From NCBI RefSeq assembly GCF_026967475.1, contig NZ_CP114058.1:2542001-2606000 (forward strand): DNA of 64,000 nt, written 5' to 3'. Shown piece after piece: positions 50,508 through 58,626 of this stretch (position 1 is its first letter; each line of letters opens with the position of its first letter). The DNA comes from Rouxiella chamberiensis. GTDB lineage: Bacteria; Pseudomonadota; Gammaproteobacteria; Enterobacterales; Enterobacteriaceae. A program made the position numbers and the translations under genes. The notes beneath the pieces are model-generated. The model did not search any database and had not been told where the DNA came from. It saw only the letters and a program-made list of their open reading frames with translations.

Positions 50508-50635
50508 GCAGCTTCTCACCCACACTCCCTCTCGGAGTCTGGCCGTTTTGCGTCGTCGAATTTTATCGTGGCTCCAAAACGCAAAAAACGCCCTTTAGGC
50601 GCTTTTTTCTTAGAAGTGGTGGGTCGTGCGGGATT
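50508..50635. repeat. 128-bp direct repeat, copy B, running into tRNA-Lys
   Basis: Second copy of the repeat. Here the terminal bases belong to an intact tRNA-Lys gene. The 75 bases between the copies are GC-rich and made of short repeats of the CGC/GTCG type, without a gene. Confidence 0.85.
50583..50608 (-). terminator. Terminator of the tRNA-Lys operon
   Basis: On the minus strand, AAAAAAG is followed by the hairpin CGCC/GGCG and six T, nine bases after the CCA end of the last tRNA. An identical element is at 50380-50405 in the repeat copy. Confidence 0.75.
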
Positions 50636-50692
50636 CGAACCTGCGACCAATTGATTAAAAGTCAACTGCTCTACCAACTGAGCTAACGACCC
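50617..50692 (-). tRNA. lysT: tRNA-Lys (anticodon TTT), copy 3
   Basis: A 76-nt cloverleaf with encoded CCA: acceptor GGGTCGT pairs with ACGACCC. The D-loop is 'AGCTCAGTTGGTAGAGC', the anticodon loop has TTT, and the T-loop is 'GGTTCGAATCC'. Identical to the other two copies; the symbol is generic for a lysine tRNA cluster between nadA and cpoB, as in E. coli. Confidence 0.97.
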
Positions 50693-50737
50693 TCTTCTAA
50701 CTGACGTACTTCTTAAACTTTCTTCAACATTAAACAG

Positions 50738-50813
50738 TGGTGGGTCGTGCGGGATTCGAACCTGCGACCAATTGATTAAAAGTCAACTGCTCTACCAACT
50801 GAGCTAACGACCC
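50738..50813 (-). tRNA. tRNA-Lys (anticodon TTT), copy 2
   Basis: Identical 76-nt tRNA-Lys with encoded CCA. It is separated from its neighbours by 45-46 bp spacers that share the bases TTAAACAG next to the CCA end. Confidence 0.97.
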
Positions 50814-50859
50814 TCTGTTTACTGCTTGCTACATGGACTTCGAAATACTTATTAAACAG

Positions 50860-50935
50860 TGGTGGGTCGTGCGGGATTCGAACCTGCGACCAATTGATTA
50901 AAAGTCAACTGCTCTACCAACTGAGCTAACGACCC
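50860..50935 (-). tRNA. tRNA-Lys (anticodon TTT), copy 1
   Basis: Promoter-proximal copy of the three identical tRNA-Lys genes, 76 nt with encoded CCA. In E. coli the same locus alternates lysine and valine tRNAs; no valine tRNA is seen here. Confidence 0.97.
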
Positions 50936-50960
50936 ACTAATCTGCTTAATTTGTTGACCG

Positions 50961-50989
50961 ATTTAAGCTTTAACACTTTGTCTGGGCAA
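50961..50989 (-). promoter_or_regulatory. Likely promoter of the tRNA-Lys operon
   Basis: On the minus strand TTGCCC is followed after 17 bp by TTAAAT, placing transcription start about 20 bases before the first tRNA. A plausible sigma-70 promoter by pattern only. Confidence 0.45.
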
Positions 50990-51074
50990 CGGCGGCATAT
51001 ATTACTGATTTATCTGAGCAGCGCAACCCTAATTTCGAGATAACTGACTGACTGCTCGTTCTTCATACATTCGA

Positions 51075-51109
51075 GCCCGAAAAACACGCGATATGGTTAT
51101 TTTTCGGGC
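51075..51109 (-). terminator. Terminator of the tol-pal operon
   Basis: A 10-bp stem GCCCGAAAAA/TTTTTCGGGC whose lower half provides the T tract on the minus strand, starting 11 bases after the cpoB stop. Confidence 0.7.
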
Positions 51110-51120
51110 CTGAATGACGC

Positions 51121-51909
51121 TTATTTTGCAGATAAACGTTTTTGTGCCAATTTGCCGGATTCGCTGTTCGGGTATTGTTTAACCACCTGCTGGAACACGG
51201 CTTTTGCTTTATCGCTCTGGCCTTTTTCCTGCATGATGATCCCGACCTTATACATTGCATCAGGGCTTTTTGGTGACTTCGGATAATTTTTAACCACGAC
51301 CGCATAATAATAGGCCGCGTCATCCTTCTTACCCTTGTTGTAATACAACTGGCCTAACCAGTAATTGGCATTAGGCAGGTAAGTGGATGTTGGATACTGC
51401 TTGATAAAAGCCTGGAACGCGGAAATTGCCTGATCGTACTGTTTTTTCTCCAGCGCCAGCGAAACCGCCGCGTTGTAGTCAGTATCAGGGTTACCGGTCA
51501 TGGCCTGGGAGCCGCCTTCAGACGGTTGCGCTGCCGCACCCTCGTCGGACGCCGCTGCACCGGCCGATGCCCCCGCAGAAGGCGCAGGCGTGCCGCCAGA
51601 GCTTTGCAGGGAAGCAATCTGCTGCAGGATCTGGTTCTGGCGATCGGTTATCTGTTTCAGCTGATATTGGTTATCTTGAATCTGACCGCGAAGATTGGCG
51701 ATATCGCCTTGGTTGTCAGAGACTTGTTGCTGAAGTTGATTTAAAAGCTGGCCTTGACCGTTGGAAATACGTTCAAGAGTGGTGACTCGATCGTCTATCG
51801 AGCCTGAGCCGACATTACTGATTGGTGCCGAGGCAGTAGCGGCCCAGGGGGCCGCTACGCCAACCAGTAACGACAGACCCAACAGGTGAGTTCTGAAGTT
51901 ACTGCTCAT
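51121..51909 (-). CDS. cpoB: Cell division coordinator CpoB (YbgF)
   Basis: Periplasmic protein that links PBP1B-driven peptidoglycan synthesis to Tol-Pal constriction of the outer membrane. It is 262 residues (E. coli 263). It has a signal peptide to 'WAATASA', an N-terminal coiled coil rich in Gln and Leu (trimerisation), an Ala/Gly/Ser linker, and C-terminal TPR repeats ('DTDYNAAVSLALEKKQYDQA', 'YLPNANYWLGQLYYNKGKKD', 'DAMYKVGIIMQEKGQSDKA'). Last gene of the tol-pal operon, nine bp after pal. Confidence 0.95.
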   Translation of the reverse strand: MSSNFRTHLLGLSLLVGVAAPWAATASAPISNVGSGSIDDRVTTLERISNGQGQLLNQLQQQVSDNQGDIANLRGQIQDNQYQLKQITDRQNQILQQIASLQSSGGTPAPSAGASAGAAASDEGAAAQPSEGGSQAMTGNPDTDYNAAVSLALEKKQYDQAISAFQAFIKQYPTSTYLPNANYWLGQLYYNKGKKDDAAYYYAVVVKNYPKSPKSPDAMYKVGIIMQEKGQSDKAKAVFQQVVKQYPNSESGKLAQKRLSAK

Positions 51910-51918
51910 GCGATTCTC

Positions 51919-52434
51919 TTAGTATACCAGTACGGCACGACGGTTTTTGGCGTAAGCCGATTCGTCGTGACCCAGTACAGCTGGCTTCTCTTTACCGTAA
52001 GAAACGATAGAGATCTGGTCAGCAGAAACGCCTTTGCCCTGCAGGTACATTTTAACTGCAGTTGCACGACGCTCGCCCAGTGCGATGTTGTATTCAGGTG
52101 TGCCACGTTCGTCGGCGTTACCTTCAACAGTCACTTTGTAAGACGGGTTGCTACGCAGGAATGCAGCGTGTGCATCCAGCATCTGAGCATAGTCGGAAGA
52201 CACATCATATTTATCCAGACCGAAATAAACGATGTTGTTCTTCTGCAGCTCTTGCATCTGCGCACGCGCCTGCTCTTCTGAAGACATATTGCCGTTTTCA
52301 GAACCAGAAGTCATACCAGTGCCAGCGCCGTAACCAGCCTGACCGTTGTCTGCGCTCTTGTGTGAACTACAAGCAGCGATTGCCATTACAGGCACGGCCA
52401 GCAGCAGCCCTTTCAGCACTTTGTTAAGTTGCAT
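51919..52434 (-). CDS. pal: Peptidoglycan-associated lipoprotein
   Basis: Outer-membrane lipoprotein that binds peptidoglycan and TolB/TolA. It is 171 residues (E. coli 173). The lipobox 'AIAAC' puts the lipidated cysteine at residue 22. The OmpA-like domain has the diaminopimelate-binding motif '[19 protein letters not shown]'. The start at 52434 ('[11 protein letters not shown]') is the family start; an earlier in-frame ATG is not supported. Confidence 0.97.
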   Translation of the reverse strand: MQLNKVLKGLLLAVPVMAIAACSSHKSADNGQAGYGAGTGMTSGSENGNMSSEEQARAQMQELQKNNIVYFGLDKYDVSSDYAQMLDAHAAFLRSNPSYKVTVEGNADERGTPEYNIALGERRATAVKMYLQGKGVSADQISIVSYGKEKPAVLGHDESAYAKNRRAVLVY

Positions 52435-52479
52435 CTCGTTGATCCTTTTTATAATTTGCCATACATATCTAAACATGCA

Positions 52480-53772
52480 TCACAGGTACGGCGACCAGGC
52501 AGGAAATGAGACCTGTCCATCGGTTGCCGGAAGACGCGCTTTGAAACGCCCATCAGTCGAGACCAACTGTAACACCTTGCCCAGTCCCTGTGAGGAGCTG
52601 TAAATAATCATGGTGCCGTTCGGCGCGATACTAGGCGTTTCATCCAGGAACGTGTCCGTTAATACTTGAACGGCTCCGGTTTCCAGATCTTGTTTGGCGA
52701 TGTGCTGACTTCCACCGTTGGAACTCACCATAGCGAGGAATTTCCCGTCAGTGCTTACGTCCGAGTCCTGGTTCTGAGAACCTTCCCACGTCAGACGTTG
52801 TGGCGCACCGCCATTAATATTTACTTTATACAGCTGAGGACGACCGCCCTGATCCGAGGTGAACGCCAGATTCTGGCTGTCGGGATACCATGCCGGTTCA
52901 GTGCTGTTGCTGCGTCCATCAGTCACCTGGCTGATTTGGCCAGACGATAAATTCATTACATACAGGTTCAGGCTGCCGGATTTGGACAGGGCCATCGCCA
53001 GTTTGGTACCGTCAGGAGAGAACGCCGGCGCACCGTTGTGACGCGGGAAATCGGCGATTTGTCTTACGGCACCGTTGGACAGTGTTTGTACAACCAAGGC
53101 AGAACGACCGCTCTCAAAGGTCACGTAGGCCAGTTTGCTGCCGTCTGGCGACCAGGCCGGAGACATCAGAGGCTCTGGAGAACGATGCACAACAAACTGA
53201 TTGTAGCCGTCGTAGTCCGCTACGCGCAGTTCATACGGGAATTTCCCGCCATTGGTCTGCACGACGTAGGCGATACGGGTGCGGAATGCGCCCTTCACAC
53301 CGGTCAGCTTCTGGAAGACTTCGTCACTCGCGGTGTGCGCCGCATAGCGCAGCCACTCTTTGGTGATTTTATACTGATTCTGAGCCAGCACCGTGCCGCT
53401 CGCGCCAGAAGTGTCAACCAGCTGGTATGAAACCAGGTAGCTGCCGTCACCGCCGGGCTGAATCTGACCGACAACGACGTCGTTGATGCCCAGCGCGCTC
53501 CAGGCGGCAGGGGTCACTTCGGCCGCTGTACCCGGTTGCTGCGGCATACGCGCGTTATCGATAGGATTGAATTTGCCGCTGTTACGCAAGTCAGCGCCCA
53601 CAATGCTGCCCAAATCCTGAGGAGGAGTTCCCGGACCGGCCCACTTGAAAGGTACTACTGCAATCGGACGGGCGGAATCAACACCCTGGGTAATCTCGAT
53701 GCGAACTTCCGCATGCAATACCGACGCCCACATAACCAATAGGCCGAACGCTACTCGAATTGCCTGTTTCAT
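52480..53772 (-). CDS. tolB: Tol-Pal system beta-propeller protein TolB
   Basis: Periplasmic protein of 430 residues, as in E. coli. A signal peptide ends at 'VLHAEV', followed by the TolA-binding N-terminus, a DPP-like domain and a six-bladed propeller with repeated 'SPDG(S/T)KLA' and 'YPDSQNLAF' blades that binds Pal. The protein ends '[10 protein letters not shown]'. It lies 45 bp upstream of pal and 313 bp after tolA, a gap occupied by a large palindrome. Confidence 0.97.
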   Translation of the reverse strand: MKQAIRVAFGLLVMWASVLHAEVRIEITQGVDSARPIAVVPFKWAGPGTPPQDLGSIVGADLRNSGKFNPIDNARMPQQPGTAAEVTPAAWSALGINDVVVGQIQPGGDGSYLVSYQLVDTSGASGTVLAQNQYKITKEWLRYAAHTASDEVFQKLTGVKGAFRTRIAYVVQTNGGKFPYELRVADYDGYNQFVVHRSPEPLMSPAWSPDGSKLAYVTFESGRSALVVQTLSNGAVRQIADFPRHNGAPAFSPDGTKLAMALSKSGSLNLYVMNLSSGQISQVTDGRSNSTEPAWYPDSQNLAFTSDQGGRPQLYKVNINGGAPQRLTWEGSQNQDSDVSTDGKFLAMVSSNGGSQHIAKQDLETGAVQVLTDTFLDETPSIAPNGTMIIYSSSQGLGKVLQLVSTDGRFKARLPATDGQVSFPAWSPYL

Positions 53773-53813
53773 TGTATCTCCCTTATCTGGACTCAGAGCC
53801 CGAAAGAAATCTT

Positions 53814-53930
53814 GCGCCTCGCAGGGCCTCGTTACAAGCAGCCGAAGAACCGCGCATGAGACTCCCCGATTCCATGTTGGGGATGCACGGTTTCCAGCTT
53901 CTTTTTACTGCCCTGAGGCCTGCGAGTCGC
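53814..53930. repeat. Large imperfect palindrome between tolA and tolB
   Basis: A 117-bp element that can fold as one long hairpin. Outer arms 53814-53830 and 53915-53930 pair over about 15 bp with one mismatch and one bulge. Inner arms pair AACCG/CGGTT (53848-53852 with 53888-53892), GCAT/ATGC (53854-53857 with 53883-53886) and CCCC/GGGG (53864-53867 with 53879-53882). It sits 42 bp before tolB on the minus-strand transcript. It may be a palindromic (MITE-like) repeat or a structured tolB leader. No match to ERIC was recognised. Confidence 0.75.
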
Positions 53931-54085
53931 GACGCCTGACCGGCCTATTCATTCCGCGATAAACTAGCAGAATTTTAACAAACCAATGCACACAAAACTA
54001 CATAAACACAGGATAAGCCATCGTAAATATCCTAAAGTGAGACATTATCGGCTGAGCCTTTAAATATCATCACGTTAGAAAGCTT

Positions 54086-55469
54086 TTACCGTGGCTTAAA
54101 GTCTAACGGTACGTTTTTAAATATTTCATACACAGCCTGTGACGGAGGCGCCGGGAACTTGGCCTGACGCGCTGCCGCAATGGCAGCCTGACAGAGTGCA
54201 GGATCGCCACCTTCGGACTGGATGTCCAGCAGAGTGCCGTTTGGCGCCATCTTCACCCGTAACGTACAGGTTTTGCCGATGTATGATTGATAATCATAGA
54301 AACGACTCTTGATGGCTGCCTGAATTTTACTGCCGTAATCGGCAATATCTGCACCTGAGGCTCCCGCAGATTTGTTCTTGCCCTGCCCTGCCGGCGCGCC
54401 GGAACCGCCTTTCGGCGCGTTTTTGGACGAGGCGAGCCCCCAAACAGATCATCGACATCGGCAGAATCTTTCGCAGCGGCCGCAGCCGCTTTCTTCTTGG
54501 CATCGGCGGCCGCTTTGGCCGCAGCCGCTTTCTCGGCCGCAGCTTCCTTGGCAGCCGCGGCTTTCGCTTCGGCGGCCTCTTTGGCAGCGGCTTCTTTCGC
54601 CGCAGCCGCTTTGGCGGCGGCAGCCTCTTTCGCTGCAGTGGCCTTGGCTTCGGCGGCTTCTTTGGCCGCAGCGGCCTTGGCGTCGGCCGCAGCCTGTTTC
54701 GCCTCTTCGGCAGCCGCTTTCTTCTCGGCATCGGCAGCGGCTTTTTCGCCTCGGCCTGTGCCTGTTTCTTGGCAGCCGTTGCCGCGGCGGCAGCGTCGGC
54801 TTCAGCCTGCTTTTTAGCTTCGGCTTCGGCTTTCTTCTGCGCATCGGCCTGCGCCTTGACGACTTTGTCGGCTTCGGCCTTGGCTTTGGCTGCGGCGTCA
54901 GCCGCCTGCTTTTGCTGTTCCTTCACGGCAGCGGCCTTGGCATCTGCGGCGGCCTGCTTGGCATTTTCAGCCGCTTCTTTTGCGGCTTCGGCAGCGGCTT
55001 CCTTCTGTTGCTGCGCAGCCTGTTTTGCCGCCTCGGCGGCAGCCTGTTTCTGCTGCTGGGCCGCTTCTTTCGCAGCTTCTGCGGCCTGCTTCTGTTGTTC
55101 TGCCTTCTGCTGTTGCGCGGCCTGCTGCGCTTCGAGCCTCTCTTTTTCCAGCTCTTTCAGCTTCTGTTGCTGTTCAGCCTGCTTCTGTTGTAACTCTTCC
55201 GCCTGCTGTTCGGATTTTTTCTGACGTGATTGCTGAGCGCGATTTGCATCGGCCTGTTGCTGCTGTTCACGGTTGTATTGATCGACCACGGCACCGGAAT
55301 CTACCATTACGGCCGAAATATCACTGCCGCCACCGCCGCCGCTCATGCTGGTTTCCTCTTCGAGAGAACTCCAGACCAACAGGGCAATCAAGATGATATG
55401 CAGAACGACCGAAACAATAACGGCGCGTTTGAGCTTATCGTTTTGTTCAGTTGCAGTTGCCTTTACCAA
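54086..55469 (-). CDS. tolA: Tol-Pal system protein TolA, two frameshifts
   Basis: Inner-membrane-anchored protein that spans the periplasm and energises Pal. An N-terminal transmembrane helix ('AVIVSVVLHIILIALLVW') is followed by a long Ala/Lys/Glu-rich helical domain II. Domain III is globular ('GKTCTLRVKMAPNGTLLDIQ', 'GGDPALCQAAIAAARQA', 'AVYEIFKNVPLDFKPR'). One T is missing from TTTTT 54742-54746 and one C from CCCCC 54437-54441. Together they put the Lys/Ala domain into a Pro/Arg-rich nonsense frame and cut off domain III. Restoring both gives about 461 residues ending at 54086 (E. coli 421). Both breaks are in homopolymers of a low-complexity gene. Confidence 0.92.
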
Positions 55470-55570
55470 AATAGATTTCCCAACACAGGATTGCTAAAGC
55501 CCGGTCGGTACACGTGCTTTTATGACGTACACCGACCAGGTTTAAATTAAATGTCACACTTGGCCTGCTA

Positions 55571-55999
55571 TCAGATTGGCTGCGTCATCAAGCCTACCGA
55601 TTTCACGCCAGCCTGGTGCAGCAGATTCAGCGCCTTGATGATTTCATCGTAAGGCACCTCTTTCGCGCCGCCAATCAGGAAAACGGTCTTCGGATTGGCC
55701 TGAATGCGCCTGGTCGCTTCTGCAATGACCTGCTGCTCCGGCAATTGTTCCATTCTTTCATGGTCTACGACGAGGGTGTATTGACCTACGCCGGAGACTT
55801 CGACGATAACCGGCGGGTTGTCATCGGTGGAGACGGTTTTAGAGTCTGTCGCGTCAGGCAGGTCAACTTCCACGCTCTGCGTGATGATAGGCGCCGTTGC
55901 CATAAAGATAAGCAGCAGCACCAGCAACACGTCGAGCAGTGGAACGATATTGATCTCAGACTTTAGTTCGCGACGACGACGACCTCGTACTCGAGCCAT
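55571..55999 (-). CDS. tolR: Tol-Pal system proton-channel subunit TolR
   Basis: ExbD-family protein, 142 residues as in E. coli. One transmembrane segment ('INIVPLLDVLLVLLLIFMAT') includes the proton-path Asp, followed by a periplasmic domain ('VFLIGGAKEVPYDEIIKAL'). It lies 11 bp after tolQ. Confidence 0.97.
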   Translation of the reverse strand: MARVRGRRRRELKSEINIVPLLDVLLVLLLIFMATAPIITQSVEVDLPDATDSKTVSTDDNPPVIVEVSGVGQYTLVVDHERMEQLPEQQVIAEATRRIQANPKTVFLIGGAKEVPYDEIIKALNLLHQAGVKSVGLMTQPI

Positions 56000-56010
56000 G
56001 CTGTCCTCCC

Positions 56011-56697
56011 TTAATGACTGCTTTCGCGAGAGAAAGCCTGACGGTGCAGGATAGCCGTGAACTCTTCCATGAAGTTATCGTAATTTTGTTCGAGCTTGTT
56101 GACGCGCTGGTTCAGACGGTTGTAGGCCATAACCGCCGGAATTGCGGCAAACAGGCCGATTGCCGTGGCTATCAATGCTTCGGCGATGCCGGGCGCGACC
56201 ATTTGCAGGGTTGCCTGTTTAACTGAACCCAAACCGATAAAGGCATGCATGATCCCCCAGACCGTACCAAACAGGCCGATATACGGGCTGATGGAACCCA
56301 CGGTGCCCAGGAAAGGAATGTGCATTTCCAGCGTTTCAAGCTCGCGGTTGAACGAGATACGCATTGCGCGGGACGAACCTTCAATCACGGATTCAGGGGC
56401 ATGACTGTTGGCGCGATGCAAACGGGCAAACTCCTTGAAACCGGAATGGAAGATCTGCTCGGCACCGCTCAGGCTGTCGCGGCGGCCCTGGCTTTCCTGA
56501 TACAGACGTGAAAGTTCGATACCGGACCAGAATTTATCTTCAAACGCTTCGGCCTCGCGGGTCGCAGCATTCAGCACTTTGGTGCGCTGGATGATGATTG
56601 CCCAGGAAGCAATGGAAAAACAGATCAGGATAAGCATGATCAGCTTAACCAGGATGCTGGCCTTTAAAAATAAATCAAAAATGTTCATGTCAGTCAC
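56011..56697 (-). CDS. tolQ: Tol-Pal system proton-channel subunit TolQ
   Basis: ExbB/MotA-family inner-membrane protein, 228 residues (E. coli 230), with three transmembrane segments. The large cytoplasmic loop lies between TM1 and TM2, and TM2-TM3 contain '[17 protein letters not shown]' and '[20 protein letters not shown]'. With TolR it uses the proton motive force to drive TolA. Its start overlaps the ybgC stop by four bases. Confidence 0.97.
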   Translation of the reverse strand: MTDMNIFDLFLKASILVKLIMLILICFSIASWAIIIQRTKVLNAATREAEAFEDKFWSGIELSRLYQESQGRRDSLSGAEQIFHSGFKEFARLHRANSHAPESVIEGSSRAMRISFNRELETLEMHIPFLGTVGSISPYIGLFGTVWGIMHAFIGLGSVKQATLQMVAPGIAEALIATAIGLFAAIPAVMAYNRLNQRVNKLEQNYDNFMEEFTAILHRQAFSRESSH

Positions 56698-57098
56698 TGC
56701 TTAAACTCCGCGACAATAGACTTAGGAAGCGCTCGTGGCTTCATTTGATGTTGATCGATGCAGGCAATCAAAACCTCTGCACTACACAGAAGATTGCCAT
56801 GCGAATCTAGAATTCGTTGTGCAAAGGTGAGTGAAGCTCCCCGGATTGCGGTTATTTCGCTCTGGACGTCCAACAGGTCATCAAGACGTGCCGGTGCCAG
56901 ATAATCAACCGTCATTCGGCGAACAGCAAAAGCGACATGTTCTTCCAGCAACTGGTGCTGATGAAAGTTGCGTTGACGCAACATTTCTGTGCGAGCCCTT
57001 TCAAAAAAGGCGACGTAACGGGCGTGGTAGACCACGCCGCCTGCATCGGTGTCTTCGTAATAAACACGGACAGGCCATCGGAACAACGAATTACTCAC
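56694..57098 (-). CDS. ybgC: Tol-Pal-associated acyl-CoA thioesterase YbgC
   Basis: Hot-dog-fold thioesterase, catalysing hydrolysis of short-chain acyl-CoA and possibly acting on acyl-ACP linked to phospholipid synthesis. The catalytic motif '[16 protein letters not shown]' is complete. The GTG start at 57098 gives 134 residues ('[16 protein letters not shown]'), exactly the E. coli length; the ATG 14 codons upstream has no family support. First gene of the tol-pal operon here. Confidence 0.93.
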   Translation of the reverse strand: MSNSLFRWPVRVYYEDTDAGGVVYHARYVAFFERARTEMLRQRNFHQHQLLEEHVAFAVRRMTVDYLAPARLDDLLDVQSEITAIRGASLTFAQRILDSHGNLLCSAEVLIACIDQHQMKPRALPKSIVAEFKQ

Positions 57099-57239
57099 TC
57101 TACATCCCGTATTGCAATTTGACGGCCCTACTATACGCAACTGATTTGGCGTTTGGAATGGGTTGCAACTCTGGAATGAAAATAATTATGAGCCGATTCG
57201 GCACAATGAAATGACAGTGTCAGTGCTTTGTAAATCATG

Positions 57240-57264
57240 TAAAAAAAGCGAGCTATCCGCCCGC
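57240..57264 (-). terminator. Terminator between cydX and ybgC
   Basis: On the minus strand the 6-bp stem GCGGGC/GCTCGC with a 5-nt loop is followed by seven T. It separates the cytochrome bd operon from ybgC-tol. In E. coli ybgE lies here; the space of about 230 bp contains no YbgE-like frame. Confidence 0.75.
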
Positions 57265-57331
57265 TTCTTCTTTATGCCATTCGGGCAAGTCAGGTTGACC
57301 ACGGCGTCGAAATTCCACGCCGCAGTGCAAT

Positions 57332-57445
57332 CTATTGACGGCTTTTGGCAGTTTTGTTTTCTTCGCAGTGCTCAAAGGCCAGCGCGGTAATAATACCGAA
57401 CGAGCAGGCCAGCAGGGTTCCGAGGATCCAGGCAAAATACCACAT
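57332..57445 (-). CDS. cydX: Cytochrome bd-I oxidase small subunit CydX
   Basis: A 37-residue single-span membrane protein, the stabilising small subunit of cytochrome bd-I. It begins 'MWYFAWILGTLLACSFGIIT', nearly identical to E. coli CydX, and ends with a short charged tail. It lies 26 bp after cydB with GAGGGGAG-type bases before the ATG. It is too short for common ORF cut-offs. Confidence 0.97.
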   Translation of the reverse strand: MWYFAWILGTLLACSFGIITALAFEHCEENKTAKSRQ

Positions 57446-57471
57446 AGCGTTACACTCCCCTCTCGTAGAAT

Positions 57472-58611
57472 TTAATACAGCGAATGTGTGTTGTTTTCGA
57501 TAAAGTTTTTATCCAGGCGACCAAACATTTTGTAGTAGGCCCAGCTGGTATAAAGAAGCACGATGGGCACGAAGATGCAGGCAACGATCGTCATGACTTT
57601 TAATGTAAGCAGACTTGAGGTGGCATCCCACATCGTCAGGCTGGCCGCAGGCATAGTGCTTGAAGGCATGACAAACGGGAACATCGTCACACCGGCCGTC
57701 AATATGACGCAGGCAATGGTGAGCGACGATGTCAGGAAAGCCCACGCACCTTTATTCAGCCGCGAAAGCAGAACGGTAAATAAAGGTAAAATCAGACCCA
57801 GAAGCGGGATCCCCCAAAGTACGGGCAGCCGATTAAAGTTGAGCAGCCACGCGCCTGCCTGCTGCACCACCGTTTTACGCAGCGGATTCGACTCGGCGGC
57901 GGTGTTGATGGCAGAGGTAATCACGTAGCCATCAATGCCTTTTACCAGCCAGATACCGCCAATCAGGAAACAAGCCATCATTACCAACGCGGAAATCTCG
58001 GCGGCCTTGCGGCTGCGCAGACGCAGTTCACCGGTAGTGCGCATTTGCAGATAGGTTGCGCCCTGTGTCAGCAGCATCGTGAGACTGACTATTCCGGCCA
58101 GCAGGCCGAACGGGTTAAGCAGTTGCAGCAGATTTCCGGTGTAATAAAGACGTAAATAGTCGTCAACGTGGAACGGCACACCCAGCAGCAAATTACCGAA
58201 GGCAACGCCAAACACCAGCGCCGGCACGAAACTGCCGATGAAAATGCCCCAGTCCCACAGGTTTCGCCAGCGTGCGTCATCCACCTTGCCGCGATAGTCA
58301 AAACCGAGTGGGCGGAAAAACAGGGCGCACAGCACCAGAATCATTGCCGCATAAAAGCCCGAAAATGCTGCGGCATAGACCATGGGCCAGGCTGCAAAGA
58401 GCGCGCCGCCCGCCGTGATAAGCCAGACCTGATTGCCGTCCCAATGCGGAGCAATGGCGTTAATCATTACTCGGCGATCGGTGTCGGTCTTACCGATAAT
58501 TCGCAGCAGGACGCCGACGCCCATGTCGAAACCGTCGGTAACCGCAAAGCCGATAAACAGCACACCTATCAGTACCCACCAGATAAACCTCAACACTTCG
58601 TAATCAAACAT
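57472..58611 (-). CDS. cydB: Cytochrome bd-I ubiquinol oxidase subunit II
   Basis: Integral membrane subunit, 379 residues as in E. coli, with eight or nine hydrophobic segments. It begins 'MFDYEVLRFIWWVLIGVLFIG' and includes 'TDGFDMGVGVLL' and 'HWDGNQVWLI', which are strongly conserved in CydB. Ends 'NNTHSLY'. It lies 15 bp after cydA. Confidence 0.97.
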   Translation of the reverse strand: MFDYEVLRFIWWVLIGVLFIGFAVTDGFDMGVGVLLRIIGKTDTDRRVMINAIAPHWDGNQVWLITAGGALFAAWPMVYAAAFSGFYAAMILVLCALFFRPLGFDYRGKVDDARWRNLWDWGIFIGSFVPALVFGVAFGNLLLGVPFHVDDYLRLYYTGNLLQLLNPFGLLAGIVSLTMLLTQGATYLQMRTTGELRLRSRKAAEISALVMMACFLIGGIWLVKGIDGYVITSAINTAAESNPLRKTVVQQAGAWLLNFNRLPVLWGIPLLGLILPLFTVLLSRLNKGAWAFLTSSLTIACVILTAGVTMFPFVMPSSTMPAASLTMWDATSSLLTLKVMTIVACIFVPIVLLYTSWAYYKMFGRLDKNFIENNTHSLY

Positions 58612-58626
58612 TATGGGTTTTCCTTT

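Noticed and set aside
50313..50686. Open frames through the 128-bp repeats and tRNA-Lys
   Set aside because: They read through terminator hairpins and tRNA sequence, which explains the conservation without a protein.
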